Of a stretch of DNA of 32,981 nt, positions 1 to 6,905 are shown piece by piece. A program made the position numbers and the translations under genes. The stretch comes from JALZIF01 sp964584905. GTDB taxonomy: Bacteria; Gemmatimonadota; Gemmatimonadetes; Gemmatimonadales; Gemmatimonadaceae. The notes beneath the pieces are model-generated. The model saw only the letters and a program-made list of their open reading frames with translations. It searched no databases and was not told where the DNA came from. Within the stretch, counting starts at the first letter, position 1. Each line of letters starts with the position of its first letter. The stretch is from contig CAZPCC010000059.1 of NCBI GenBank assembly GCA_964584905.1, positions 1 through 32,981 of the forward strand. The letters run 5' to 3'.

Positions 1-418
1 TGGCCGCCAGGACGAATGACAAATCGGCCTTGGCGAGCATGGACTCGCCGCCGAGCATCCAAAAAATTCCCACTGCAACAGCCATCGCTAGCATGACTTG
101 GGCGACGTTAAAGATCGCCTTTGTCGGGGCACGACGAATCAGGCTTTCGGCAATAGCGTGCGCCAGACCCGCAGCAACAACAGCTAGCCAACTTGGCGAG
201 ACCACCGCCACAGCCGTTAACGGAAGGAAGGAGATAGACCCTGACGCACCAGCGGGCAACCGATGCGCTTGCAACTGCGCCAGCAACGCCATGGCGACAA
301 ACCAAGCCGTAGCTTGGAGTTGCTCGCTCGTCACTGCCGGTCGCAGCAGGAAAACAATGCCCCCAGCAATAACTGAGAACATTGCAACGCCAAGGACGTA
401 AAGAGTTACACGACGCAT
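1..418 (-). CDS. Multi-pass membrane protein, N-terminal part (possible HD-GYP/GGDEF sensor module), cut by the window edge
   Basis: The reading frame starts at an ATG at 418-416 and stays open for 139 codons to the left edge, so only the N-terminal part is visible. It begins MRRVTLYVLGVAMF and contains at least four hydrophobic segments (about residues 5-24, 41-53, 65-90 and 108-123). The pattern of a GSISF-type segment, a helix rich in small residues, then RRAPTKAIFNVAQ resembles the membrane sensor modules I know in front of HD-GYP or GGDEF domains, where an RRxxxxxxFNxAQ signature is common. No catalytic domain is visible, so the output function is inference. A purine-rich GGCGGGGG lies shortly upstream of the start. 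The gene follows a 23-codon ORF by 21 bases and looks co-transcribed with it. Base composition is somewhat less GC-rich than that of the genes to the right. Confidence 0.7.
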   Translation of the reverse strand, partial: MRRVTLYVLGVAMFSVIAGGIVFLLRPAVTSEQLQATAWFVAMALLAQLQAHRLPAGASGSISFLPLTAVAVVSPSWLAVVAAGLAHAIAESLIRRAPTKAIFNVAQVMLAMAVAVGIFWMLGGESMLAKADLSFVLAA

Positions 419-439
419 AATGGAAAACCCCCGCCCCAC

Positions 440-511
440 CTATGTCCAGCTCTGTGTTTCTGAAGCGAGTACACGGAACAGCGCACTCACGAGCCCGGCC
501 AGAATGTCCAT
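440..511 (-). CDS. Small ORF, 23-residue amphipathic peptide
   Basis: An ATG at 511-509 opens a 23-codon frame ending in TAG at 440-442. The ribosome binding site is excellent: GGGGAGG (minus strand, 527-521) with nine bases to the ATG, better than that of most annotated genes here. The peptide starts MDILAGLVSALFRVLAS, a likely amphipathic helix, and ends with a polar tail plus Trp-Thr. It ends 21 bases before the membrane protein at 418, so the two are probably one operon. Possible roles are a signalling peptide precursor sensed by the neighbouring membrane protein, a translated leader, or a small membrane-associated peptide. No family was recognised. The main support is the binding site and context; coding by chance over 23 codons is possible. 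Confidence 0.5.
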   Translation of the reverse strand: MDILAGLVSALFRVLASETQSWT

Positions 512-540
512 TTGGCTTTACCTCCCCTTCTTGATAGTCA

Positions 541-558
541 CTTTCCGGCATCGGAAAG
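541..558. promoter_or_regulatory. Perfect inverted repeat ahead of the small ORF
   Basis: CTTTCCG at 541-547 and CGGAAAG at 552-558 form a 7-bp perfect dyad with a 4-base centre (GCAT). It lies 13 bases upstream (in the minus direction) of the small ORF's ribosome binding site. It could be an operator or a leader hairpin controlling access to that site. A related ACTTTCC/GGAAAGT dyad occurs at 1571-1588. Confidence 0.45.
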
Positions 559-567
559 CGCCGCGGG

Positions 568-604
568 TCGGCTTCGCTATTTACTTGGCTCGCTCGGCTT
601 CGCT
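568..604. repeat. 11-bp direct repeat, 26-bp period
   Basis: TCGGCTTCGCT occurs at 568-578 and again at 594-604. The copies are 26 bp apart, upstream of the small ORF and membrane-sensor pair. Position suggests a promoter-region binding site, but no bound protein can be named. Confidence 0.4.
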
Positions 605-643
605 CAGCTCTGTGGGTACGGGGGTTTAATTTCGGTATGAAGG

Positions 644-675
644 AAAAAAATCGTTAGGACCGCGACCACGCGGTC
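644..675 (-). terminator. Probable intrinsic terminator of the gene at 706-1440
   Basis: On the minus strand GACCGCG-TGGT-CGCGGTC (675-658) forms a perfect 7-bp GC-rich stem with a 4-base loop. It is followed seven bases later by a run of seven T (650-644). It starts 30 bases after the stop codon at 706. The T run is a little far from the stem, so termination may be imperfect. Confidence 0.55.
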
Positions 676-705
676 AGCGAACTACAATACCATATTTGCC
701 AGGCA

Positions 706-1440
706 CTACCGCTGACGACCGATCCACCGGTTCGTTGCATCAAGCACCGACAGAACCGCCGCCGTCTCCGCACTGTCCTTCACCTCGCAACTGCCAGTCA
801 ACATCTGCTGCTCGCGTCCGATACGCCCGGTCACGCCGACGAATACGAACTGCCGGTCGAACGCGCCGACCAGCTTCGCTCCATCGAGTGCCAGCGCATC
901 CTCCGACGCCTGACCGATTGCCGCCAGCGTCGCACGCGCCGCCAACTCCACGCGCGACCGCTGAGTCTCCAGACCCTCGGCCTCCCCGACAAATGACTCC
1001 TCCCCTTTCCGTAGGGTAACGCGGCAGGTCACACCCGCTGTCCGGCTTCGCCGGACCTCTACATCCTCGAAAAGGAGCGCCCGGCGCGTGTAGTCCGGTT
1101 CCTCACGCTCGGGAGCCGCAGGCTCTTCCGGCACTCGGGCACCGGCGATTCCGCCAGCCAGCACATCCGCACCCAGCCGCTTGTGGTCCACCGTCGTGGC
1201 CACCGAGATCTTTCGGTGGTCCACTCTTATCCCGAAGTGCGCCAGTAGCGCACTCTCCACATTCCGCACCGTCTGCTTTGGCGAAACATCCATCGTCGTC
1301 AGCAGATGAACCTCCGTGACCGTTCCGCTCTCCCCTGCGATTACACGCGCCGCAATGACCCCAGGCAGCGTCAACAGCAACTCTTCGGCGCGCTGAACAG
1401 GAAGCACGCTACCCGCTATGGAGGGGGAGCTCTGCGGCAT
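706..1440 (-). CDS. Conserved-looking hypothetical protein, 244 residues
   Basis: The frame starts with ATG at 1440, preceded by GAGGA five bases away. It encodes a soluble protein with two apparent parts. Residues 20-85 (LLLTLPGVIAARV, then VTEVHLL, KQTVRNVESAL and FGIRVDHRKISVA) look like a compact alpha/beta domain. I recall that pattern from uncharacterised proteins of several phyla but cannot name it. A proline- and glutamate-rich linker (about 98-115) leads to a second domain (120-244) with strand-rich character. There is no signal peptide, membrane helix or obvious catalytic motif. It stands alone: 192 bases separate it from the upstream regulator and a terminator follows it. The function is unknown. 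Confidence 0.75.
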   Translation of the reverse strand: MPQSSPSIAGSVLPVQRAEELLLTLPGVIAARVIAGESGTVTEVHLLTTMDVSPKQTVRNVESALLAHFGIRVDHRKISVATTVDHKRLGADVLAGGIAGARVPEEPAAPEREEPDYTRRALLFEDVEVRRSRTAGVTCRVTLRKGEESFVGEAEGLETQRSRVELAARATLAAIGQASEDALALDGAKLVGAFDRQFVFVGVTGRIGREQQMLTGSCEVKDSAETAAVLSVLDATNRWIGRQR

Positions 1441-1562
1441 GAATCCTCGTGGTGCCAGTACGCACGCGATAAGGCGCCAATTGCAGGCACCGACATCGGT
1501 TCTACTGGGCGTTCTTGGGACGGATGAACCACCGGGACCGGCGGAGCACTAAGATAGGATCC

Positions 1563-1599
1563 GTGGGAAAACTTTCCTGGGGGAAAGTACTCATCCCAC
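1563..1599. repeat. Two-part inverted repeat between regulator gene and hypothetical gene
   Basis: GTGGGA (1563-1568) pairs with TCCCAC (1594-1599), and inside it ACTTTCC (1571-1577) pairs with GGAAAGT (1582-1588) around a 4-base loop. On the minus strand the inner hairpin is followed by TTT, so it may be a weak terminator for the regulator ending at 1633. It could equally be an operator for the gene starting at 1440. Confidence 0.45.
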
Positions 1600-1632
1600 G
1601 TACACGCCAATATGACCCATGCGCTCCGGATA

Positions 1633-3168
1633 TCAAGAGCCAGATGTTGCCACCTGATATTCGTTCAGCTTCCGATACAGTGTTCGCTCTCCGATTCCAA
1701 GCACTTCAGCGGCCTTTCTTCGGTTTCCACGCGTCTGCTGCAGGACCGCTTCAATCGCTGCTCGCTCGATTTCCGCCATCGTCATCCCCGGCGTCATGCG
1801 CACAACTGCAGCCTCCGGCTCCCCGGGCGGCGGCTCCAGCGCCGCTTGCGACACGCCGTCGGAGCCGGCTGCTGCCCGAACTTCCCGAATCATGTCGTCC
1901 CGGCCCGGCATATCCAGCCGCCGACGCAACTCCTCGACCTGCAGCTTCAGCTCGACCAGGCTGCGCACGATGAACTCGAGCTCGCGCCCGCTCGCTCCCT
2001 CGCGCGATCGGACCAGTGGGCCGACGTGCACCGGGAGAAAGCGGCTGCCCCCTCCCCGATACTCCGCCGGGATGTCGTCAGGCCCGATCTCGCGTCCCGG
2101 AGCCAGCACGACCATGCTCTCGACGAGGTTTCGCAGCTCTCGCACGTTCCCGGGCCATGCGTACTCCATCAATATCTGCATCGCCGCGCCCGAAATCCCG
2201 TGGAACGGCCGGTCGTGCAACACGGCAAATTCCTGGACGAACCGCCTGACGAGCAACGGGATGTCCTCGGGACGATCCCGCAGGGGCGGAAGATAGATGT
2301 GAAGCACGTTCAGCCTGAAATACAGATCCGCCCTGAACGCTCCCTCCTCCACCTCGGTTCGCAATGGCCGGTTGGTGGCCGCCACCACCCGCACATCGAC
2401 ACGCATCGCCTGCGCGCCACCCAGGCGCATGATCTCTCGCTGCTCGAGCACACGCAGCAACTTGACCTGCGTGGACAGCGGCGACTCGCCGATCTCATCG
2501 AGAAACAGCGTTCCCGTATGCGCAAGCTCGAATCGCCCGACACGACGTTCGGCGGCGCCGGTGAACGCGCCCTTTTCATGCCCGAACAGCTCGCTCTCGA
2601 GCAGCGTCTCCGGCAGCGCCCCAATGTGCACCGCGATGAATGGCTTGCCACGGCGCGGACTCAACTGGTGTATGGCCCGAGCCACCAGTTCCTTCCCCGT
2701 CCCGCTCTCCCCTTCGACCAGGACGGTGCTCGATACCGGCGCGAACTGCTCGATCTTCACGAGCACTTCGCGCATGGCGTCGCTCTCGCCGATCAGTCCC
2801 GTTATCTCCGAGAGACGCCGCCGGTCGAGGATGCGATTGACTCCCGCGATCACCTCGTCAAGGTCAACCGGCTTCACGAATAGCTCGGCGAATCCCGCGG
2901 CGCGCAGTCGATCCAGCAACGTGGGTTCGTCCACATCGGCAAAACCGATGACCGCCGCACCCTCCCAGAGCTGGCGGCGCGCCATCTGGACGGTCGTCGG
3001 TTCGACAACCCCGCCGGTGAACACGATGAGGTCGGGACGATCGCGGTCGATCGCCGATCTCAGATCGTCGTACGGCGCCACGAGCGAGGTGCTATGCCCT
3101 AACTCCTCGAGCCTGGCATTGAGCCGGACGGCTGGCTCCAGATCGGTGAGCGTGATGAGAATCTTCAC
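1633..3168 (-). CDS. Sigma-54-dependent transcription activator with a degenerate receiver domain
   Basis: The 511-residue protein has three parts. Residues 1-115 have a receiver-like fold. Residues 124-368 form the AAA+ sigma-54 activation domain, with Walker A GESGTGKE (153-160), the sigma-54 contact loop GAFTGA (200-205) and Walker B LFLDEIG (221-227). Residues about 460-505 form a Fis-type helix-turn-helix (RRKAAEVLGIGERTLYRKL). A helical segment rich in Glu, Leu and Arg (394-418) lies between ATPase and DNA-binding domain. In the receiver, the position expected for the phosphoacceptor aspartate reads Thr (RPDLIVFT, residue 51), while the late lysine is kept (FVKP, K99). Phosphorylation control therefore seems unlikely. 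The GTG start overlaps the mog stop codon (GTGA), implying translational coupling. Target genes are not evident. Confidence 0.93.
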   Translation of the reverse strand: MKILITLTDLEPAVRLNARLEELGHSTSLVAPYDDLRSAIDRDRPDLIVFTGGVVEPTTVQMARRQLWEGAAVIGFADVDEPTLLDRLRAAGFAELFVKPVDLDEVIAGVNRILDRRRLSEITGLIGESDAMREVLVKIEQFAPVSSTVLVEGESGTGKELVARAIHQLSPRRGKPFIAVHIGALPETLLESELFGHEKGAFTGAAERRVGRFELAHTGTLFLDEIGESPLSTQVKLLRVLEQREIMRLGGAQAMRVDVRVVAATNRPLRTEVEEGAFRADLYFRLNVLHIYLPPLRDRPEDIPLLVRRFVQEFAVLHDRPFHGISGAAMQILMEYAWPGNVRELRNLVESMVVLAPGREIGPDDIPAEYRGGGSRFLPVHVGPLVRSREGASGRELEFIVRSLVELKLQVEELRRRLDMPGRDDMIREVRAAAGSDGVSQAALEPPPGEPEAAVVRMTPGMTMAEIERAAIEAVLQQTRGNRRKAAEVLGIGERTLYRKLNEYQVATSGS

Positions 3169-3662
3169 CCCGCGCCACCCGCCGAGTGCTCCGTCGGTGC
3201 ATCGGCCAGAATGGCAATGGCGTGCTCAGCCACGGGCCCGAGTGTGGCAAGGCCGTCGCGCACTCCGCCGGGGGAACCGGGAAGGTTGACGATGAGCGTG
3301 CGCGCCCGAACGCCGGCGATGCCGCGAGAGAGCATGGCTCGCGGGAACGTCTCCACCATCGCGCCGCGCAGCCGCTCGGCGATCCCGGGAGCCTCGCGCT
3401 CGAGCACTGCCCGAGTGGCTTCGGGTGTAACATCGCGGGGAGCGAGACCGGTGCCACCGGTGGTCAGCACGAGATCGGCAAGACCCTCATCGCACCACGC
3501 CACGAGCTGGGAGGCAATGCGCTCCGACTCGTCAGGCACCGTCGCTCGAGCGCTCACCTCGTAGCCCCCTTCGATGCTCCACGCGGCACATGCATCTCCG
3601 GAGGCGTCGGCACGCTCGCCGCGCGCGCACGCATCGGAAACGGTCAGGATGGCTATACGCAT
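3165..3662 (-). CDS. mog: Molybdopterin adenylyltransferase-type protein (MogA/MoaB family)
   Basis: The 165-residue protein is a single MoCF-type domain. It begins MRIAILTVSD and carries the family signatures TTGGTG (67-72) followed by LAPRDVTPEAT, and NLPGSP (126-131). Family members adenylylate molybdopterin before molybdate insertion in molybdenum cofactor synthesis. MoaB homologues share the fold, so exact assignment between Mog and MoaB is open. Length fits the family. It starts 21 bases after gcvT stops and overlaps the sigma-54 activator by four bases, so the three genes are probably one transcript. No other molybdenum cofactor genes are in the window, so the link to gcvT or the activator is not functionally obvious. 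Confidence 0.85.
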   Translation of the reverse strand: MRIAILTVSDACARGERADASGDACAAWSIEGGYEVSARATVPDESERIASQLVAWCDEGLADLVLTTGGTGLAPRDVTPEATRAVLEREAPGIAERLRGAMVETFPRAMLSRGIAGVRARTLIVNLPGSPGGVRDGLATLGPVAEHAIAILADAPTEHSAGGAG

Positions 3663-3683
3663 CCGCTCACCAGACCTGATGCA

Positions 3684-4796
3684 TCAGCGATGCGATGCCC
3701 TGGTATAGAAAGGAAGCTTCACCACCCGTCCGGGAATCCGCTTGCCGCGGATCTCGACCTCGAGCCCGCTTCCGGCCGCAGCCCCGTCGGGAGGCAGATA
3801 GCAGGTACCGATAGGCGTGCCGAGCGAGGGACTAACCGTGCCACTTCGCGTCAGACCCTGCGCGACTCCCGCCTGAAACACCGGAAAGCCCGGGCGGGGA
3901 AAGGCCCGGCCCTCCAGCACGAACCCGATGAGCTTGCGGGATAATCCTCGTTCCTTCTGCCTGACGAGTGCATCGCGCCCCACGAAATCCCCTTTCTTGA
4001 GCTTCACCAGCCAGGCGAGGTTCGCCTCGTACGGTGTGACTGTGTCGTCGATGTCGTTGCCGTACAGCGCCATGCCCATCTCGAGGCGCAGCGTGTCGCG
4101 AGCACCCAGCCCGCACGGCGTCACCTCGCCGGTCGCCATGATCGCGCTCCAGACGCGATCCCCGTCGGTGGCGCCGAAGTAGAGCTCGAACCCGTCCTCG
4201 CCCGTATACCCCGTGCGTGAGATCACGGCCGGTGCGCCGGCTACGCGGCCCTCGAGAAAGCGATAGTACTCGATGCTCGCCAGATCGACGTCCACCAATG
4301 GCTGCAGGATCCGCTGCGCTTCCGGTCCCTGCACGGCCAGCAGCGCCGTTTCATCGCTCTCATCCTCGATCGTGCAGTCGAATCGATGCCGTTCCCGGTC
4401 TATGTGCGTGTAGTCCTTTTCCCGATTGGATGCGTTGACCACGACCATCAGGCGATCGGCGAACCGATACACCAGACAGTCGTCCTCGATGGTACCGCGG
4501 TCGTTAAGCAGCGTCGAGTACTGTGCCTGTCCGATCTCCAGCGCCTGGACGTCGTTAGTGGTGACGTAGTTGAGGAAGTCGGCCGCGCCCGGACCCCGCA
4601 CGACGAACTCGCCCATGTGGCTCACGTCGAACATCCCACAGCGCTCGCGCACCGCCTTGTGCTCGGCGGTAATGCCGGTCGGATACTGAACCGGCATCTC
4701 GAACCCCGCGAACGGGACCATCTTTGCCCCCAGCGCCAGGTGGTGAGCGTGGAAGGGGGTTCGCGCCATCTGCTGCTGCTTTCCGCCGAGCGCCAT
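3684..4796 (-). CDS. gcvT: Aminomethyltransferase, T protein of the glycine cleavage system
   Basis: The 370-residue product matches GcvT along its full length. N-terminal TPFHAHHLALGAKMVPFAGFEMP is followed by CGMFDVSHMGE (53-63), the IEDDCLVY segment holding the conserved aspartate (about 105-106), SRTGYTGEDGFE and GLGARDTLRLE. A C-terminal barrel domain ends the protein. GcvT transfers the methylene group from the aminomethyl-lipoyl H protein to tetrahydrofolate and releases ammonia. The ATG at 4796 has GGAGG at good spacing, so this start is preferred over the internal Met-10. No gcvH or gcvP is nearby. A search of the 274-base upstream gap showed no recognisable glycine riboswitch core. 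It is the first gene of a probable gcvT-mog-activator operon, divergent from the regulator at 5071. Confidence 0.95.
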   Translation of the reverse strand: MALGGKQQQMARTPFHAHHLALGAKMVPFAGFEMPVQYPTGITAEHKAVRERCGMFDVSHMGEFVVRGPGAADFLNYVTTNDVQALEIGQAQYSTLLNDRGTIEDDCLVYRFADRLMVVVNASNREKDYTHIDRERHRFDCTIEDESDETALLAVQGPEAQRILQPLVDVDLASIEYYRFLEGRVAGAPAVISRTGYTGEDGFELYFGATDGDRVWSAIMATGEVTPCGLGARDTLRLEMGMALYGNDIDDTVTPYEANLAWLVKLKKGDFVGRDALVRQKERGLSRKLIGFVLEGRAFPRPGFPVFQAGVAQGLTRSGTVSPSLGTPIGTCYLPPDGAAAGSGLEVEIRGKRIPGRVVKLPFYTRASHR

Positions 4797-4954
4797 CGCG
4801 TCCTGCCTCCGGAATGAGTCGGGGGACGGAATATGCCATTATGGCGGACGGAATGCGAGTGAGAATCCGATCGAGCACGGTGATTCTGCCAATGAACACA
4901 TCTCTCGAATCATTCAGCGACACTCTGACATCGAAACTGCCGACACCGCCGCCT

Positions 4955-5011
4955 GTCACGCCCGGGGCCACCAACCATCACTCAGTGCCGGCGGCAGGTT
5001 ACCGGCGTGAC
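4955..5011. promoter_or_regulatory. Structured segment in the gcvT/regulator divergent region
   Basis: GTCACGCC (4955-4962) is perfectly complementary to GGCGTGAC (5004-5011). Inside, GCCGG (4987-4991) can pair with CCGGC (5002-5006), which overlaps the outer right arm, so the two pairings exclude each other. This is what a switching leader can look like, on either strand. It does not match a riboswitch consensus I know. Confidence 0.35.
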
Positions 5012-5034
5012 CCTGGGGACTCCTGTTTCGTCGT

Positions 5035-5050
5035 TCTATCGACCGATAGA
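5035..5050. promoter_or_regulatory. 16-bp dyad just upstream of the AraC-type regulator, candidate operator
   Basis: TCTATCG (5035-5041), two central bases AC, then CGATAGA (5044-5050) form a perfect 7+7 inverted repeat. It ends four bases before the AAGGAGG ribosome binding site (5055-5061) of the gene starting at 5071. The position suits autorepression or translational control. Confidence 0.45.
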
Positions 5051-5070
5051 GGGCAAGGAGGCCCGCTCGA

Positions 5071-5928
5071 GTGGCCCTGATCGCTACCCTGCTGCCGAAT
5101 CCCGTGGGCGCCATGCGCCTGCGTTCGGCGCTACGAGACCGCTATACGCTTCGCTCTTGTGAAACACTACAGGAGCTGCTCGCGTTATGCGGTTCGAGCG
5201 CTGTGACCACGGTCGTCGTCGATCCTTACGACGCGCGGTCGCGCGTGCCCGACTTCGAGCCGCTTCGGCAGCTCAAACGGCTGTACCCATCGGTCTCGAT
5301 CGTGCTGTACGTCACATCGCCCCCGGCCACCGCGCAGCATATGTTCGAGATGGGCCGGCTTGGCCTCGATGGGCTGGTCGTGATGGAACAGGATGACGGC
5401 GCCTCCCAGCTCCTCGCGCGCATCGAGCAGTCGGGCGCACGGGCACTCGCCGACACGGTTCGTCAGGCCCTTGGAGATCTCAAGCCGACGGCGCGCGACG
5501 CGGTACTGACGGTTGTCGCAAGGGCGCACGAACGCCTGTCGCCGGAATCGCTCGCCCGCCTGCTCGGCATCCGGCGCAAACTGCTGGCCGAGCGGCTGGC
5601 CGAGGCGGGTTTCCCGAGCCCGCAACCGCTCATTGCATGGGGACGCCTCATCGTCGCCGCGCGAATGCTCGAAGACGAGCAGCGAAGCGCCGACAGTGTC
5701 GCACTGGCGCTCGAGTTTCCCTCGGGGAGTGCGTTCCGCAACACCTGTCAGCGCTACGTGCGCCTGGCGCCGCAGCAGATCCGACAGTCAGGGGGCGCCG
5801 TGTACGTGATACAGGCATTCCTCGATCAGCGGCGCGACGGAACGCCGGCGGCTCCGGACGACGGCGCGGATCACGGAGACCCGGCGGCGGAAGACGTGCT
5901 CGTCAGGCGAACCGGCACGGAGAACTAG
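5071..5928 (+). CDS. AraC-type DNA-binding regulator with receiver-like N-terminus
   Basis: This is the only clear plus-strand gene. The GTG start at 5071 has an ideal AAGGAGG nine bases upstream. Residues 1-120 resemble a response-regulator-like alpha/beta domain (MALIATLLPNPVGAMRLRSAL, then TTVVVDPYDA). The acidic pocket and the late lysine are not clearly conserved, so it is probably a pseudo-receiver. Residues about 135-240 form two helix-turn-helix motifs of the AraC/XylS type (LSPESLARLLGIRRKLLAERL and FPSGSAFRNTCQRYVRLAPQQIR). The C-terminal 40 residues are acidic and probably disordered. It is divergent from gcvT and convergent with argF (15 bases apart). Its targets cannot be told from the sequence. 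It sits beyond hslU, roughly where codY lies in Bacillus, but is unrelated to CodY. Confidence 0.8.
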   Translation: MALIATLLPNPVGAMRLRSALRDRYTLRSCETLQELLALCGSSAVTTVVVDPYDARSRVPDFEPLRQLKRLYPSVSIVLYVTSPPATAQHMFEMGRLGLDGLVVMEQDDGASQLLARIEQSGARALADTVRQALGDLKPTARDAVLTVVARAHERLSPESLARLLGIRRKLLAERLAEAGFPSPQPLIAWGRLIVAARMLEDEQRSADSVALALEFPSGSAFRNTCQRYVRLAPQQIRQSGGAVYVIQAFLDQRRDGTPAAPDDGADHGDPAAEDVLVRRTGTEN

Positions 5929-5943
5929 CGCCGCGCAGGCAGT

Positions 5944-6855
5944 CTAGAGCGCCACACCACCCATCAGCACGGCCATGACGGCCTTCTGAACGTGCAGGCG
6001 GTTCTCCGCTTCGTCCCACACGCGGCTCCACCGGCCGTCGATCACTTCGGCCGATACGTCCTCGCCGCGGTGAGCCGGCAGACAGTGGAGAAAGATCGCG
6101 TTAGGGTCGGCGCGCTCCATCAGGCCGGCATCGACAGTATAGCCGGCGAACGCGCGCTCACGCTCCTTCTGTTCCTCTTCCTGCCCCATCGACGCCCACA
6201 CATCGGTGTTCACGACGTGGGCACCGTCGGCCGCCTCTCGCGGATCCCGGGTGAGAAGCACCGGAGCCGCGTTGCGCGCACGGGCCAGTATCGCGGGATC
6301 GGGATCGTATCCCTGCGGGCAGGCAATCCGCAGCTCGAAGCCAAGTCGATATGCGGCATTGAGCCAGGAGTTCGCCATGTTGTTTCCGTCACCGATCCAG
6401 GCAATGCGCTTCCCTTCCCAGCCGCCGAGGTGCTGCCGCACCGTAAGCAGATCGGCAAGTATCTGGCACGGATGAAGCAAATCGGTGAGTCCATTGATGA
6501 CCGGCACCGTCGCGTGGAGCGCCAGCTCTTCGATTTCCGCGTGGGCGAAGGTGCGGATCATGATCCCGTCTACGTAGCGGGACAGAACCCGCGCCGTATC
6601 GGCGATCGGCTCGCCGCGACCCAGCTGGATGTCGCGTGGCGAGAGGAAGAGTGCGTGCCCGCCAAGCTGCCAGGCGCCGACCTCGAACGAAACACGGGTT
6701 CGGGTGGAAGCTTTCATGAAGATCATGCCTAGCGATCGGCCGGCGAGCGGTTTGTCTCGATAGGTGCCGGTGCGCATGGTGTCGGCCAGATCGAACAGGC
6801 GCTCGAGCTCTCCCTGCTCGATGTCGGGAATCGCGAGGAAGTGACGTGCGGGCAT
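5944..6855 (-). CDS. argF: Ornithine carbamoyltransferase
   Basis: The 303-residue enzyme carries all the signature motifs. These are the carbamoyl-phosphate loop STRTR (50-54), HPCQ (128-131), the VNTDVWASMGQE region (215-226, the ornithine-binding SMG loop) and HCLPAHRG (257-264) with the catalytic cysteine. It makes citrulline from ornithine and carbamoyl phosphate in arginine synthesis, in the cytoplasm. Length fits the family. SMG and HCLPAHRG argue for ordinary ornithine rather than acetylornithine or aspartate carbamoyltransferase. It begins 50 bases after the hslU stop, with no convincing ribosome binding site, and may be read from the hslVU transcript. No other arginine genes are in the window. 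Confidence 0.95.
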   Translation of the reverse strand: MPARHFLAIPDIEQGELERLFDLADTMRTGTYRDKPLAGRSLGMIFMKASTRTRVSFEVGAWQLGGHALFLSPRDIQLGRGEPIADTARVLSRYVDGIMIRTFAHAEIEELALHATVPVINGLTDLLHPCQILADLLTVRQHLGGWEGKRIAWIGDGNNMANSWLNAAYRLGFELRIACPQGYDPDPAILARARNAAPVLLTRDPREAADGAHVVNTDVWASMGQEEEQKERERAFAGYTVDAGLMERADPNAIFLHCLPAHRGEDVSAEVIDGRWSRVWDEAENRLHVQKAVMAVLMGGVAL

Positions 6856-6905
6856 TACGAATATGGGCCGTAGGCGGAGAGGGTGAGGACAGCCGGGAAC
6901 TGGGG

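Noticed and set aside
30..401. Plus-strand open frame at the left edge
   Set aside because: The opposite strand encodes a membrane protein with regular hydrophobic helices. The plus frame is Ala/Thr/Arg-rich shadow sequence.
1612..2883. Long plus-strand open frame (423 codons) opposite the sigma-54 activator
   Set aside because: It is rich in Arg, His and Pro without a recognisable domain and lies antisense to a gene with clear motifs. It is a GC-rich shadow frame.
4797..5070. Glycine riboswitch upstream of gcvT
   Set aside because: The gap was read in the gcvT direction and lacks the conserved glycine aptamer core sequences.
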